A stretch of 64,000 nt of DNA from Desulfovibrio inopinatus DSM 10711 (lineage in GTDB: Bacteria > Desulfobacterota > Desulfovibrionia > Desulfovibrionales > Desulfovibrionaceae): contig NZ_KE386878.1 of the NCBI RefSeq assembly GCF_000429305.1, positions 112,876 through 176,875 on the forward strand. The letters are read 5' to 3'. The notes beneath the pieces are model-generated. The model saw nothing but the letters and a program-made list of their open reading frames with translations, did no database searches and was not told the origin of the DNA. Below, in pieces: positions 7,750 through 16,493 of the stretch; within the stretch, counting starts at the first letter, position 1, and every line of letters begins with the position of its first letter. The translations under genes and the position numbers were made by a program.

Positions 7750-8619
7750 ATGCTGGGGCGTGGGCAACAAGTCTCGAAAGAGCTTGTGCCCAGGCCCCGC
7801 ATTCATTCTATGCCACCTCGCATCGCTGTCACTGGTCCGGAAAATGGTGGTATCGCCATGTGGATATTTCTTTGGTTCGCTGTGGTGCTGGCTGGGGGCC
7901 GACCAACGAGAATGACACCACGACATCGTTTCTCTCTCGATGAATATGATGGGCTTATTATAAGTGGAGGAGTCGATGTCGATATGAACCCGGACGACGC
8001 CGCAGAGAGCCTTGGTCGTTTGACGATGGAAGAGGCTGGCCAAGAAACGCGTATATTGCGCGCTCTTGCGCATTATATTGTGTACCCGCTTGTAGCTTTG
8101 GTGCGTTGGCTTTTTCGAACAAAGCACCCCAATCGTCTTGATCACGAACGAGATGCAATGGAAATGGCGGCCCTGAACGAAGCAGAGCAGTTAGGCATAC
8201 CGATTCTCGGGATATGCCGTGGTGCACAGTTGATGAATATTGTTCGTGGTGGCAGCCTTCACCGTGACTTGACTGCATTTTATACAGAAACCACGCAGAT
8301 ACGGACAATCTTTCCAAGAAAACGCGTCGAATTTGTGGAGAAAAGTCTTCTTCGACGAGTGTTCAATGCTCCATCAGCCAAAGTTAACGCACTTCACAAC
8401 CAAGCTGTCGATACGCTTGGTGCCGGACTCGACGTCACTGCTGTTGAAGATACCGGCGTTGTGCAGGCTATTGAGGATCAATCGTTGCCGTTTTTTATTG
8501 GTGTGCAATGGCACCCTGAATTTCTTCCGCAAAAGGCATCACATCGGGCATTGTTTCGAACACTGGTGGAGATAAGTGCCCAATACCGCAGGTCGTGCCC
8601 TGACCTCTTTTCTGTGTAA
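7750..8619 (+). CDS. Class-I glutamine amidotransferase-like hydrolase (peptidase C26)
   Basis: 289 residues from the ATG at 7750, chosen for AGGAG four bases upstream. It matches the PuuD / gamma-glutamyl-GABA hydrolase group: DGLIISGGVDVDMNP, the nucleophile elbow GICRGAQLMNIVRGGSLHRD, and the catalytic His-Glu in VQWHPEF. Unusual is an insertion between the first two motifs containing a hydrophobic stretch (AHYIVYPLVALVRWLF), which might contact the membrane or be a buried helix. The substrate is not predictable. It follows the lipoprotein gene by 45 bp. Confidence 0.8.
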   Translation: MLGRGQQVSKELVPRPRIHSMPPRIAVTGPENGGIAMWIFLWFAVVLAGGRPTRMTPRHRFSLDEYDGLIISGGVDVDMNPDDAAESLGRLTMEEAGQETRILRALAHYIVYPLVALVRWLFRTKHPNRLDHERDAMEMAALNEAEQLGIPILGICRGAQLMNIVRGGSLHRDLTAFYTETTQIRTIFPRKRVEFVEKSLLRRVFNAPSAKVNALHNQAVDTLGAGLDVTAVEDTGVVQAIEDQSLPFFIGVQWHPEFLPQKASHRALFRTLVEISAQYRRSCPDLFSV

Positions 8620-8800
8620 AGCGTACAATATTCTTCGAATCCATTCAGGCTCCTTCTCTCCATATACCGTTTGTTTGTCGAGCTTATTTACGGTTACATC
8701 GCATGACGCGAATCACATTTCGTGAATCAAGAACGGGACAGACGGTCTACATAGGGTGAAGTTTCCTGAATGGATTGAAGGAATGACGTGGTGATTCTCT

Positions 8801-8932
8801 TTATCGCAGGGCGAGAATTCCCGTGATAATGAGGTATGCTGCGACAACGTAATTGAGAATGGTTGGCTTGATGAGAATGACGATACCGGCAATAATAGCA
8901 ATGACAGGTTGCAAATGCATTGAAACGTTCAT
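8801..8932 (-). CDS. DUF3096-like small membrane protein
   Basis: 43 residues. Two hydrophobic segments, QPVIAIIAGIVILI and NYVVAAYLIITGILAL, are separated by the KPTILN turn. This is the full pattern of the DUF3096 family of tiny two-helix membrane proteins. The ATG at 8932 is preceded by AAGGAGG at the right distance. Single-gene unit on the minus strand; function unknown. Confidence 0.75.
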   Translation of the reverse strand: MNVSMHLQPVIAIIAGIVILIKPTILNYVVAAYLIITGILALR

Positions 8933-9231
8933 ATTTCGCCTCCTTGGGAAAAATTGGGATGAAATAGTTGAGCAATACATGCGATAAAGCGTCATTGAGA
9001 GTGGGGTTGTCTCCCTATGCTCCGCGAATTTAATGTGAGCCTTCATGAATTTCAGGCAAAGTTTATGGCGTCGCGAACTCTTGTGAAAACAACGAGTTGT
9101 GTTGTCTCTTACAGGAATTGAGGAAAAATGGCGAGGAAAGAATACATATTGTCTCGTTCTCATGAACAGAGCAAATGGACATGTTTTATGAGCCTAGCAA
9201 AATGTATCGTAAATCTGGAAGGAGATCAGTG

Positions 9232-9498
9232 ATGAAAGGCGTATGGGATGGGTTGGACAAAGAACGGGTATCTCGTGGTGTTGTTTTGGCATATATGAGC
9301 GACGAGTATTTAGAGGCATTGGAACACGTAAACAATGCCCAATCTGCGGAAGAACTTGCCTCGGCTCGGGAGATTGTTAAAGATCTTATGTCGTTATGGC
9401 GTGAGGAGTGTCCGGAATATGCCTTCATGGTTGATTGTTTGTATTTGTTCTCAGAGAAAATTGAGCAGTCCTTTCTTGCAGAAGGTTCTTCTGATTGA
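9232..9498 (+). CDS. Conserved-looking hypothetical protein
   Basis: 88 residues, acidic and mostly helical, with two cysteines (WREECPEYAFMVDCLYLF). AAGGAG precedes the ATG at 9232. I do not recognise the family. It stands alone between the DUF3096 gene and the hibernation factor; no signal peptide or membrane segment. Confidence 0.6.
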   Translation: MKGVWDGLDKERVSRGVVLAYMSDEYLEALEHVNNAQSAEELASAREIVKDLMSLWREECPEYAFMVDCLYLFSEKIEQSFLAEGSSD

Positions 9499-9578
9499 GA
9501 TATAAATTGGTATTTTAGAATAAAAGGCAAAATATTACAGCGTGTTGTCAAAAAGTTTTCATTTTTATGACAGTTTTA

Positions 9579-9607
9579 TTGGACGAAAGGGCAAACCGGC
9601 GTTATTG
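9579..9607 (+). promoter_or_regulatory. Candidate promoter for the HPF-CSD gene
   Basis: TTGGAC at 9579-9584 and TTATTG at 9602-9607 with a 17-base spacer, about 100 bases before the start codon. Weak match. Confidence 0.25.
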
Positions 9608-9709
9608 TTAAATTAAGCTCGCATCCTAAAAGAGGATCAGCGGTAATGTCATTAGAGACGCAGGGAAGGCCTTGCAAGGACTCCATTCCAGAAGGAGGGA
9701 TTACGACTG

Positions 9710-10285
9710 ATGAAACTGCCTCTTGATATCTCCTACCGTGGCATGGAAAAGTCGGCTGCCATTGACGAACTTATTCATAAGAAGGCAGCCAAGTTGGAGC
9801 AGGTATGCAATCAGATTAACAGTCTTCGGGTCGCTCTTGAGGTTGATCACAAGCGACAACGCTCCACGATGAGTTTCCGGGTACGCCTGGATTTTACTGT
9901 ACCTCCGGGACATGAATTGTGTGTAAAGAGGGAGTCCACCGGTCAAAACGCAAACGATGACCTTTATCTGCTTGTTCGGGAAACGTTTGACGCAGCGAAG
10001 AGAAAGGCAAGCAAGCTGAATCAAAAGCAAGGGGGACGGGTTAAGCCCCATCCCGAGCATGAAGTACAAGCTGTTGTCTCGAAGCTGTTTCCTGGAGAGG
10101 ATTACGGATTTGTCCGCACCTTGAATGAGCGTGATGTGTACTTTCATCGCAACAGTGTCGTGTATGGCGACTTTGAAGATCTGACAGTAGGCGACGGCGT
10201 TGCTTTAGAGGTAACACAGGGAGAAAAGGGGCTTCAGGCAACATCAATTCGGCTTATCGAGAGCCGAACTCGACCTGAAGCGTAA
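9710..10285 (+). CDS. HPF/RaiA ribosome-associated protein fused to a cold-shock domain
   Basis: 191 residues with two modules. Residues 1 to about 100 follow the HPF/RaiA (Sigma54 modulation) fold: MKLPLDISYRGMEKSAAIDELIHKKAAKLE and an RVRLDFTVPPGHELCVKRES strand region. Residues about 125-185 form a cold-shock domain: GEDYGFVRTLNERDVYFHRNSV and FEDLTVGDGVALEVTQGEKG, including the RNA-binding FVR and YFHR aromatics. Long HPF proteins normally carry a different dimerisation domain, so this architecture replaces it with an RNA-binding one. A strong terminator follows, so it is monocistronic. Confidence 0.9.
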   Translation: MKLPLDISYRGMEKSAAIDELIHKKAAKLEQVCNQINSLRVALEVDHKRQRSTMSFRVRLDFTVPPGHELCVKRESTGQNANDDLYLLVRETFDAAKRKASKLNQKQGGRVKPHPEHEVQAVVSKLFPGEDYGFVRTLNERDVYFHRNSVVYGDFEDLTVGDGVALEVTQGEKGLQATSIRLIESRTRPEA

Positions 10286-10319
10286 ATAAATATCCATACT
10301 TGAAGTAAAATTCATAATG

Positions 10320-10352
10320 GCGGCCGGGAAATTATATTTCCCGGCCGTTTTG
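10320..10352 (+). terminator. Strong intrinsic terminator
   Basis: CGGCCGGGAAA and TTTCCCGGCCG form a nearly perfect stem with a short AT loop, followed by TTTTGT, 35 bases past the HPF-CSD stop. Confidence 0.9.
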
Positions 10353-10582
10353 TATATGGTGTCTCAAGTTTATTAATATGAACCACTGTGCGTGAAAAAT
10401 GTGGTCGAAAAGAGCGAGTCAAAGAAAGGTGGTTTTCGTCGTGGTATCCAAATCTTCAGTATGTAGGGCATCCGTCTCGTAGGAGAATGATACCTGGTGA
10501 GTGATCAGGATGGTGTCTCCGTCATGATGGAGAATAGAGAAAATTATTTGATTTAGTAAAAAATTTTTGACTTCCTTTTTAA

Positions 10583-10605
10583 TTGAGATTAGTTATCATT
10601 CTCAA
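10583..10605 (+). promoter_or_regulatory. Candidate Fur box in the porin promoter
   Basis: A 23-bp imperfect palindrome with outer arms TTGAGA/TCTCAA. Its central 19 bases match the classical Fur consensus at 13 positions, including ATCATT. A possible -35 (TTGACT, 10567-10572) lies just upstream, so the box would cover the -10 region. The stretch 10353-10566 shows nothing else recognisable. Confidence 0.5.
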
Positions 10606-10665
10606 GTGATGGCATTTTTTAGTTTATGCTGTGTCAATTCAGTATGTTGAAGGAGATTGTTTGTT

Positions 10666-12081
10666 ATGAAACGACTACTGTTCGTTGCTTCGTTCTTTAC
10701 GCTTCTTTTCGGCATGTTCACTGTTGCCAGTGCTACCACAGAGATTCGTATGGTAGGGGATGCTCGCATTCATGCGAACTGGTATGCAAACTATCAATTT
10801 ACAGGCTGGAACCGTGATGGAACCGAAACCGTTGATCCTGTCACGATTTGGGAACGCTTTCGTTTGCGTACCGATTTTATTGCAAACGAATCATTGAAGT
10901 TCCGGTTAGGACTTAAAGTAGAAGAAGTTTGGGGACACGGAACTTTTACGGCAGACAATTCGGATGTCTCGCTTGAAGTTTATCAGGCCTACCTGAAATT
11001 TAAATGGCCTGATACGGATATTGAGATCACCGCAGGTTACCAACCTTTGGCTTTGCCTCAGAGCGCTTTTTTTGATGGCAGCATTGTTTTTGATTCCGAA
11101 GCTGCTGCTTTGGTCGTCACTTCGCCGTTAATCGACGATACATTGGCCATCAATGCTGGTTTCATTCGTTTTTTGGATAATGGCCAGGATGATTTCACTA
11201 CGACGCAAGTCGCTGATGAGCTCGATGCCTATTTTCTGGCATTGCCCATCACACTTGACGGCGCAACCATTGTGCCGTGGGGCATGGTTGCCGTTGCTGG
11301 TATCAATGGGAACTACGGTGCGTTTGGTGACGGCAATGGTGCGGAACTCTTCACTGCTGGCACGTACATGATCGCTCCCGTTGGGCTGAAGAATAACCAG
11401 AATGTGTATTGGTGGGTTGGAGGTGCGTTTGAAGTGGACGCACTCGATCCGATCAAATTGTATGCTGACGTTCTTTATGGTGAAGGTAATTCTGGTGATC
11501 GTGACAAAAGCAAGCGATGGGGCTGGTTTATCGATGGCGCCATTGAATACACCGGACTCGATATGCTGACGCCGCAATTGTCCGCTTGGTGGAGTTCTGG
11601 TGAAGATGGAAGCACGCGAAATGGTTCCGAGCGCATGCCTTATCTTGTTTCTTCATGGAATTCATCTACCTCGTTCCTGTTTGACGGTGGTCAGGAGTTC
11701 GAAAATGGTTTTGTTGGGGTCAATCCCATCGGAAGCTGGGGAATTACGGCGTCTCTGAATGATATTTCGTTTATCGAAGACCTGACTCACCGTCTGACCT
11801 TCACGTATGCTCGCGGGACCAATTCAAAGACAGCCTTACGAGATGCTAATCTTATCCTTGGAACCAACAACTTTTTCATCATGGGCAAGGACCTTACAGT
11901 AGACGAATATGTTCTCGGATTATCGTTCGATCATCAATATATGATCTACGAAAATTTAGCCCTCATTGCTGAAACGGGTTGGGCGCACGGTGAATTCGAT
12001 AAGGACGTTTGGGGACGACGTTTTTACAATCAAGCCAGTGATATGTGGAAAGTTTCCTTGGGATTGAAATATCAATTCTAG
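10666..12081 (+). CDS. Outer-membrane homotrimeric porin, Desulfovibrio type
   Basis: 471 residues. Signal peptide of about 23 residues (MKRLLFVASFFTLLFGM, cleavage after ASA), then alternating beta-strand pattern rich in aromatics and ending in KYQF, the C-terminal Phe required for outer-membrane assembly. It resembles the major homotrimeric porins abundant in Desulfovibrio. GAAGGAGA precedes the ATG at 10666. Flanked by its own Fur-like operator and terminator, so it is an independent unit that may be iron-regulated. Confidence 0.9.
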   Translation: MKRLLFVASFFTLLFGMFTVASATTEIRMVGDARIHANWYANYQFTGWNRDGTETVDPVTIWERFRLRTDFIANESLKFRLGLKVEEVWGHGTFTADNSDVSLEVYQAYLKFKWPDTDIEITAGYQPLALPQSAFFDGSIVFDSEAAALVVTSPLIDDTLAINAGFIRFLDNGQDDFTTTQVADELDAYFLALPITLDGATIVPWGMVAVAGINGNYGAFGDGNGAELFTAGTYMIAPVGLKNNQNVYWWVGGAFEVDALDPIKLYADVLYGEGNSGDRDKSKRWGWFIDGAIEYTGLDMLTPQLSAWWSSGEDGSTRNGSERMPYLVSSWNSSTSFLFDGGQEFENGFVGVNPIGSWGITASLNDISFIEDLTHRLTFTYARGTNSKTALRDANLILGTNNFFIMGKDLTVDEYVLGLSFDHQYMIYENLALIAETGWAHGEFDKDVWGRRFYNQASDMWKVSLGLKYQF

Positions 12082-12116
12082 CTTCTCGCAGTATAAACTC
12101 GTTCATACAGATGCAG

Positions 12117-12140
12117 CCGGGTCCGAAAGGGCCCGGTTTT
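12117..12140 (+). terminator. Terminator after the porin gene
   Basis: CCGGGTCC-GAAA-GGGCCCGG with one wobble pair, followed by TTTT, 35 bases past the porin stop. Confidence 0.85.
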
Positions 12141-12206
12141 GCGATGACATTCTGAGTGGTGATTTTTTGTTTTTGAAGCAGAAGCCGGGAACAAGGTCGT
12201 TGGTGG

Positions 12207-13136
12207 TTATAAAGCCTGCAATGTCTCCGGTTTTGTCAGGCAGGCTGCCAAAGCCAAAGAATGGAGCTTGGTTGCTTCACTGTCACCGCGTGATGGTACC
12301 ACCAATGGCACGGCACTCCCGGCAACAATTCCGGCAATCGGGACTTTGTTAAAGCTGTTGAGGCTTTTATACAGGACATTGCCGCTTTCAATAGCCGGTA
12401 CGACCAGTATGTCGGCCGATCCAGCTACAGAATTGGTTATTCCCTTTATCTGGGCTGCTTCATGCGACACGGCAATATCCAAGGCCATGGGCCCAGCCGC
12501 GTCTACCTCGCCGAATTCACCATGTTCGGCCATTTTGGTGAGCAGATCAGCATCAAGGGTGGCAGGCATCGCCGGATAATTGACTTTTTCCGTTGCGGCT
12601 AAAAAGGCGATTTTGGGACGGGAAACACCGATTGCGCGCATGACGGTAACGGCATTTTTGACGATATCGACTTTGCGCTGCAGGTTCGGACGAATATTGA
12701 CTCCAGCATCGGTCAAAATCATAAGTTGGTGTGTCATTGGGCGTTCGAAGAGCGCCACGTGGCTTAAAACTCCCTGTGGAGGGGCGCCTGTTTCTTTGTC
12801 CAGGACCGCTTTGAGGAGGTCAGCCGTGGGAACAAGCCCTTTCATCATGAGGCCGACTTCACCCTGCCGATATAAACGCAACGCAAACCGTAGGGCGTTC
12901 CCCGTATCAGGTTCATCATAAAATTGAAATCCATCAATATCTAAACCGATGTCTTTGGCTTTGGCCTTGGCAGTGGTTAGATCGCCAACAAACACAGGGA
13001 TAGCGACATTGCGTTGCATGGATTCAACCGCAGCCCGCAGAACAAAACCATCCACCGGGTTGACAACAGCAACACGCGGCATCTCGGGCAGCCCCGCGCA
13101 GGCCGTGATAAGATCGTCGAGGCAGGTAATATGCAT
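12207..13136 (-). CDS. ptb: Phosphate butyryl/acetyltransferase family protein
   Basis: 309 residues, the size of phosphate butyryltransferase (acyl-CoA + phosphate to acyl-phosphate + CoA). Family segments include VNPVDGFVLRA, MMKGLVPTADLLKAVLDKE, LTDAGVNIRPNLQRKVDIVKNAV and the C-terminal GIVAGSAVPLVVPSRGDS. No butyrate kinase gene is adjacent, so it might act in branched-chain acyl or propionyl metabolism. It starts 8 bp after ilvN, suggesting a link between branched-chain intermediates and acyl-phosphates. Confidence 0.85.
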   Translation of the reverse strand: MHITCLDDLITACAGLPEMPRVAVVNPVDGFVLRAAVESMQRNVAIPVFVGDLTTAKAKAKDIGLDIDGFQFYDEPDTGNALRFALRLYRQGEVGLMMKGLVPTADLLKAVLDKETGAPPQGVLSHVALFERPMTHQLMILTDAGVNIRPNLQRKVDIVKNAVTVMRAIGVSRPKIAFLAATEKVNYPAMPATLDADLLTKMAEHGEFGEVDAAGPMALDIAVSHEAAQIKGITNSVAGSADILVVPAIESGNVLYKSLNSFNKVPIAGIVAGSAVPLVVPSRGDSEATKLHSLALAACLTKPETLQAL

Positions 13137-13144
13137 GATGCCCC

Positions 13145-13624
13145 TTATTCGTCGCCACGCTTGAGCGCGATCATTCCGGTGCGACAGAGACTTTTGATGC
13201 CAAATGGTTTGAGGAGTCGAATGAGTCCATCAACCCGCTCCCGATCTCCGGTCATTTCGGCAGTGATGGAGGTTTCCCCCATGCCGACCACAGAGGCTCG
13301 AAAGACTTCAAGTACTTGCATAAGCCGGCTCACGCTCTCTGGTTCCATGGCCACTTTAACGAGCAGTAATTCGCGATCGACGAACTCTTTACGGGCAAGA
13401 TCGTCCATTTGAATAATGAAATCCATGTCGGCAATAGCCTTGGTTATTGCGTCGACTTGGCCATCTTCAGCTTCCAGGCACAAAACCATGCGGGAGACTT
13501 CAGGATTTTCCGTTTCACCGCAGGCAATGCTTGTAATGTTGAGGTCTTGGGTCTTGAACGCCAGAGCCATATCGGCCAATACGCCGGGACGATTGCGTAC
13601 AAGAGCGGAGAGGGTATGTAACAC
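13145..13624 (-). CDS. ilvN: Acetolactate synthase regulatory (small) subunit
   Basis: 159 residues from a GTG at 13624, chosen because AAGGAG lies five bases upstream and because the ACT domain then begins at once (LHTLSALVRNRPGVLADMAL), as in IlvH/IlvN; an ATG further upstream adds 29 non-conserved residues. The ACT domain binds valine and gives feedback control of acetolactate synthase. The second domain starts REFVDRELLLVKV-like and ends CRTGMIALKRGD. No catalytic ilvB is in the window. Confidence 0.88.
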   Translation of the reverse strand: MLHTLSALVRNRPGVLADMALAFKTQDLNITSIACGETENPEVSRMVLCLEAEDGQVDAITKAIADMDFIIQMDDLARKEFVDRELLLVKVAMEPESVSRLMQVLEVFRASVVGMGETSITAEMTGDRERVDGLIRLLKPFGIKSLCRTGMIALKRGDE

Positions 13625-13859
13625 GTTGGCTCCTTCATAATATTGAACGGTAACTTGTGTATACCCGGTTCTGAATTTCTTGGAAAGGCAATCGTTCTGA
13701 CTTTGCTTCACAGTCCAACATTGTGGAAAATGAAGAGAGGACTTGGTCTTTCCCTTAAGGAAATAACAAAGAGCTCAATCAAAAAAATGCAAAATGATTG
13801 GACACATATTTGTCGTAATTCAGATGCATCGTTTTATTGCTTATGATAATTGTTGGATT

Positions 13860-14552
13860 GCATTACGACGTGTTTCTAAAAATCCTAGATATTGGGATTG
13901 GTTATAGCTTCGACGGCTTATTGTGGATTCTTCGCTCCGGAGCCCCATGGCGTGATCTCCCAGGGGGGATTTTGGCCCTTAGCAAACTGTTTATAAATGG
14001 TTCAATGCTTTAGCCAAGCCTCATATTGGGCAGAGAGTTCTTGCTACTTTTTCCCCGAGAAGCGGCCCTCGAAGTGATTCACTTGGATACCTCCTATGTC
14101 CGCACTCATCAGCATGCGGCCAGGGCAAAAGGGGGCACGATGCCCAAGCAATCGGTCGTAGCCGCGGTGGGCTGACAACCAAAATCCATGCCGTCGTCGA
14201 TGCGTTGGGGAATCCCCTTCGTATCAAACTCGCCGGTGGGCAGGTACATGACAGCGTTCCGGCTCCAGAGTTAATTCAGGGCCTTCAGGCTGAATTCGTT
14301 GCCGCCGACAAGGCTTATGACTGCAACAGCTTCATAAGTCTCATTATCGGACAAAATGCCAAGCCCGTTATTCCGCCCAAGAAGAAGCGTCCCAACCAGC
14401 GGAAATACGACAAGCACATTTATAAAGAACGACATCTCGTAGAGTGTTTTTTTTTGCAAACTCAAAGGCTTAGACGAATTGCTACTCGTTACGAGAGATT
14501 GCAGATTACTTTCTTGGCAATGATTACTATCGCCTCATGTCTCATCTGATTG
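13860..14552 (+). mobile_element. Decayed IS5-family insertion sequence (transposase pseudogene)
   Basis: Fragments of one DDE transposase appear in shifting frames: LLWILRSGAPWRDLPG near 13917-13965, then FGP-stop-QTVYKWFNALAKPHIGQR, then VIHLDTSYVRTHQHA near 14080-14115 with the first catalytic Asp, a frameshift near 14130, then GRSRGGLTTKIHAVVDALGNP. The last part stays open to a stop at 14547-14549, including ADKAYD and RHLVECFFLQTQRLRRIATRYERL with the catalytic Glu region. At least two frameshifts and one stop mean it is inactive. I could not identify terminal inverted repeats, so the ends are approximate. Confidence 0.8.
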
Positions 14553-14572
14553 CGGTAATTTGGAAACACGCC

Positions 14573-14917
14573 CTAGTTGTTCTCTTTGATACTTTCTACT
14601 GCAAGATATTTGGGCGAATACACGCAATTTCCTTCTATGCGTACAGAACTGCTTTTCGTCATTGCTTTATTGAGTGCGCGTTGCAATTTGGAGTCATCGG
14701 AGCAGACTTCGATGTGTCCATTTTCCTCAAATGGTAAGGGAGCTGTTCCGGCAGGAGCTGAACCCGGCATATCGGTGACGCCATAGTCAACATTGAGGAG
14801 GTAACACGTCTCACTTTTGCGTTCCACTACAGTGCCATAAAGTGCGCAGTCTCCGGCAAACGCAGATGTGATACCAAACGTCATGAGGAAAAGAAGCAAG
14901 AATGCATATTGTTTCAT
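14573..14917 (-). CDS. Small secreted protein of unknown function
   Basis: 114 residues. The signal peptide MKQYAFLLLFLMTFGITS ends in AFA, then a mature domain of about 92 residues with four cysteines (GDCALYG, ETCYLL, EVCSDD, GNCVYS), which may form two disulfides in the periplasm. AAGGA precedes the ATG at 14917. I do not recognise the family. It ends just beyond the IS remnant. Confidence 0.65.
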   Translation of the reverse strand: MKQYAFLLLFLMTFGITSAFAGDCALYGTVVERKSETCYLLNVDYGVTDMPGSAPAGTAPLPFEENGHIEVCSDDSKLQRALNKAMTKSSSVRIEGNCVYSPKYLAVESIKENN

Positions 14918-15301
14918 AGGAATAATCCTTAGCGGCAAGTTGAACGTACAAACCCTAGCCGGTTTTTTAGGGAAGATACGTTGATTTGCCCTGCCGGGCA
15001 AGGCAGGGGGGAAGAAGCGTGAAATCTTCTGATTGCTGACAATTTTGGTTGCAAACATGACCACGCTGCTGTTCGCAAGCCAACCGCAATAGAAAGAAAA
15101 AACGCCATACGTTTTGCATCGCGCCCTTCATTATGTTCAGAGGGAATACCTTGCGTATGTGAATGTTTAGCCAGAGGACACTTATCGTATTCATAAATGT
15201 GCTCAACGGGTTGGTTTACGTTGAGGGGATGGGTATAGAAAAATACTGATATTTTTGAATGGTTACACTAAGATGACAAGCAAATCTTGCACTTCACAGG
15301 G
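14918..15301. other. Intergenic stretch, no gene recognised
   Basis: 384 bases between the secreted protein and the first fliM. It holds a small hairpin, CCCTGCC/GGCAGGG at 14989-15008, and no convincing reading frame. Confidence 0.5.
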
Positions 15302-16279
15302 TTAGAAGTGTGTTTCCTCTTCCTTGATGATTTGAATTGCTTTATTCGATTTGACCCTGCCGGGCATCCCCTGGAATTTGCGTACGCCCTGAACTTCCGC
15401 TTCAAGCAGGTCGTCGACATCAGTATCAAGTAAAAGGATGTCACCTTTATGCAGGTTTAACAGTTGTCGTCCTGTGATGTGTGTGTGCCCAAGTCTGACA
15501 ACCATCTCAACCGGTGTTTCCATCAGTCGTTCTTTGAAACGAGCTATCCACGCATGGTCCACTTCCAAACGTTCGGTTTGGAAGGACGCAAATAATTTGG
15601 AGCGAATGGGTTCGATGGTGGCGTATGGGAGACAAACAACAAGGGAACCTATCGCATTTTCCAACTCCACCTCAAAGGTGACGACGACGACAACGTCTGA
15701 CGGTGGGACAATGGCAGCAAACTGGGGATTGATCTCCGAACGGACCAATTCGATATGGACCTCATGGACTGGGCGCCATGAATCCTCGAGGTTAACCAGT
15801 GCGAGTTTGACAACTTTACTGATGATGGCTTGTTCGATGTGAGTAAAATCCCGCCCTTCAACTCTTGGCTGCGAGCCGGCTCCACCAAAAAAACTTTCAA
15901 CCAGGGCAAAAACGAGTCGCGAATCCACGACCATAATGGCATTGCCACGCAGAGGGTCGAGTTTGAAAATATTAATGGATGTCGGTACGGGTAAAGACCG
16001 CATGAAATCACCGAATTTTGACATGTCGATGGAGATGGGATTCACATCTGCACGTTTTCGCATAGCATTTGCTAAGGCATTGGTTGCCAATCGAGCGAAT
16101 CGATCGTTGATGATTTCCAATACGGGCATGCGGCCACGAATGATGCGGTCTTGGTTGGAGAGGTCAAATGAAACAATTCCCGACTCATCTTCCAAGATGT
16201 CGCTTTCGGCCTCAACTTCGCCACCGGTCAACCCGCGGAGTAACGTATCGACTTCGTCTTGAGAAAGAATTTTGCTCAT
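15302..16279 (-). CDS. fliM: Flagellar motor switch protein FliM, copy A
   Basis: 325 residues. The N-terminal LSQDEVDTLLRGL is the CheY-P-binding motif, the middle CheC-like domain (about 45-230) includes PVPTSINIFKLDPLRGNAIMVVDSRLVFALVE, and the C-terminal SPOA domain ends in SNKAIQIIKEEETHF. FliM forms the C-ring with FliG and FliN and sets rotation direction. A second copy lies 214 bp upstream on the same strand with 17 residue differences. Copy A differs at, for example, residue 37 (Ser rather than Pro). No fliN or fliG is next to it. Confidence 0.95.
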   Translation of the reverse strand: MSKILSQDEVDTLLRGLTGGEVEAESDILEDESGIVSFDLSNQDRIIRGRMPVLEIINDRFARLATNALANAMRKRADVNPISIDMSKFGDFMRSLPVPTSINIFKLDPLRGNAIMVVDSRLVFALVESFFGGAGSQPRVEGRDFTHIEQAIISKVVKLALVNLEDSWRPVHEVHIELVRSEINPQFAAIVPPSDVVVVVTFEVELENAIGSLVVCLPYATIEPIRSKLFASFQTERLEVDHAWIARFKERLMETPVEMVVRLGHTHITGRQLLNLHKGDILLLDTDVDDLLEAEVQGVRKFQGMPGRVKSNKAIQIIKEEETHF

Positions 16280-16493
16280 GCCGGACCTGTATCTGTGGTG
16301 GAAGGTAGACTGAGGATCTTGTGGCTATTGGTGCCGTCGTTCGTTTATTGTGTACACTGTGTATAGATTGAAATGTCAGGAAAAGAAACGAATGTCCACG
16401 GCCATGAAAAGAGGTATTCTATTGATTGCAGTGTAATACAATTTGCCCTGTCGCACTCTTTGCAAAAAGCCTGAGGATATCGGCAATGAAAAT

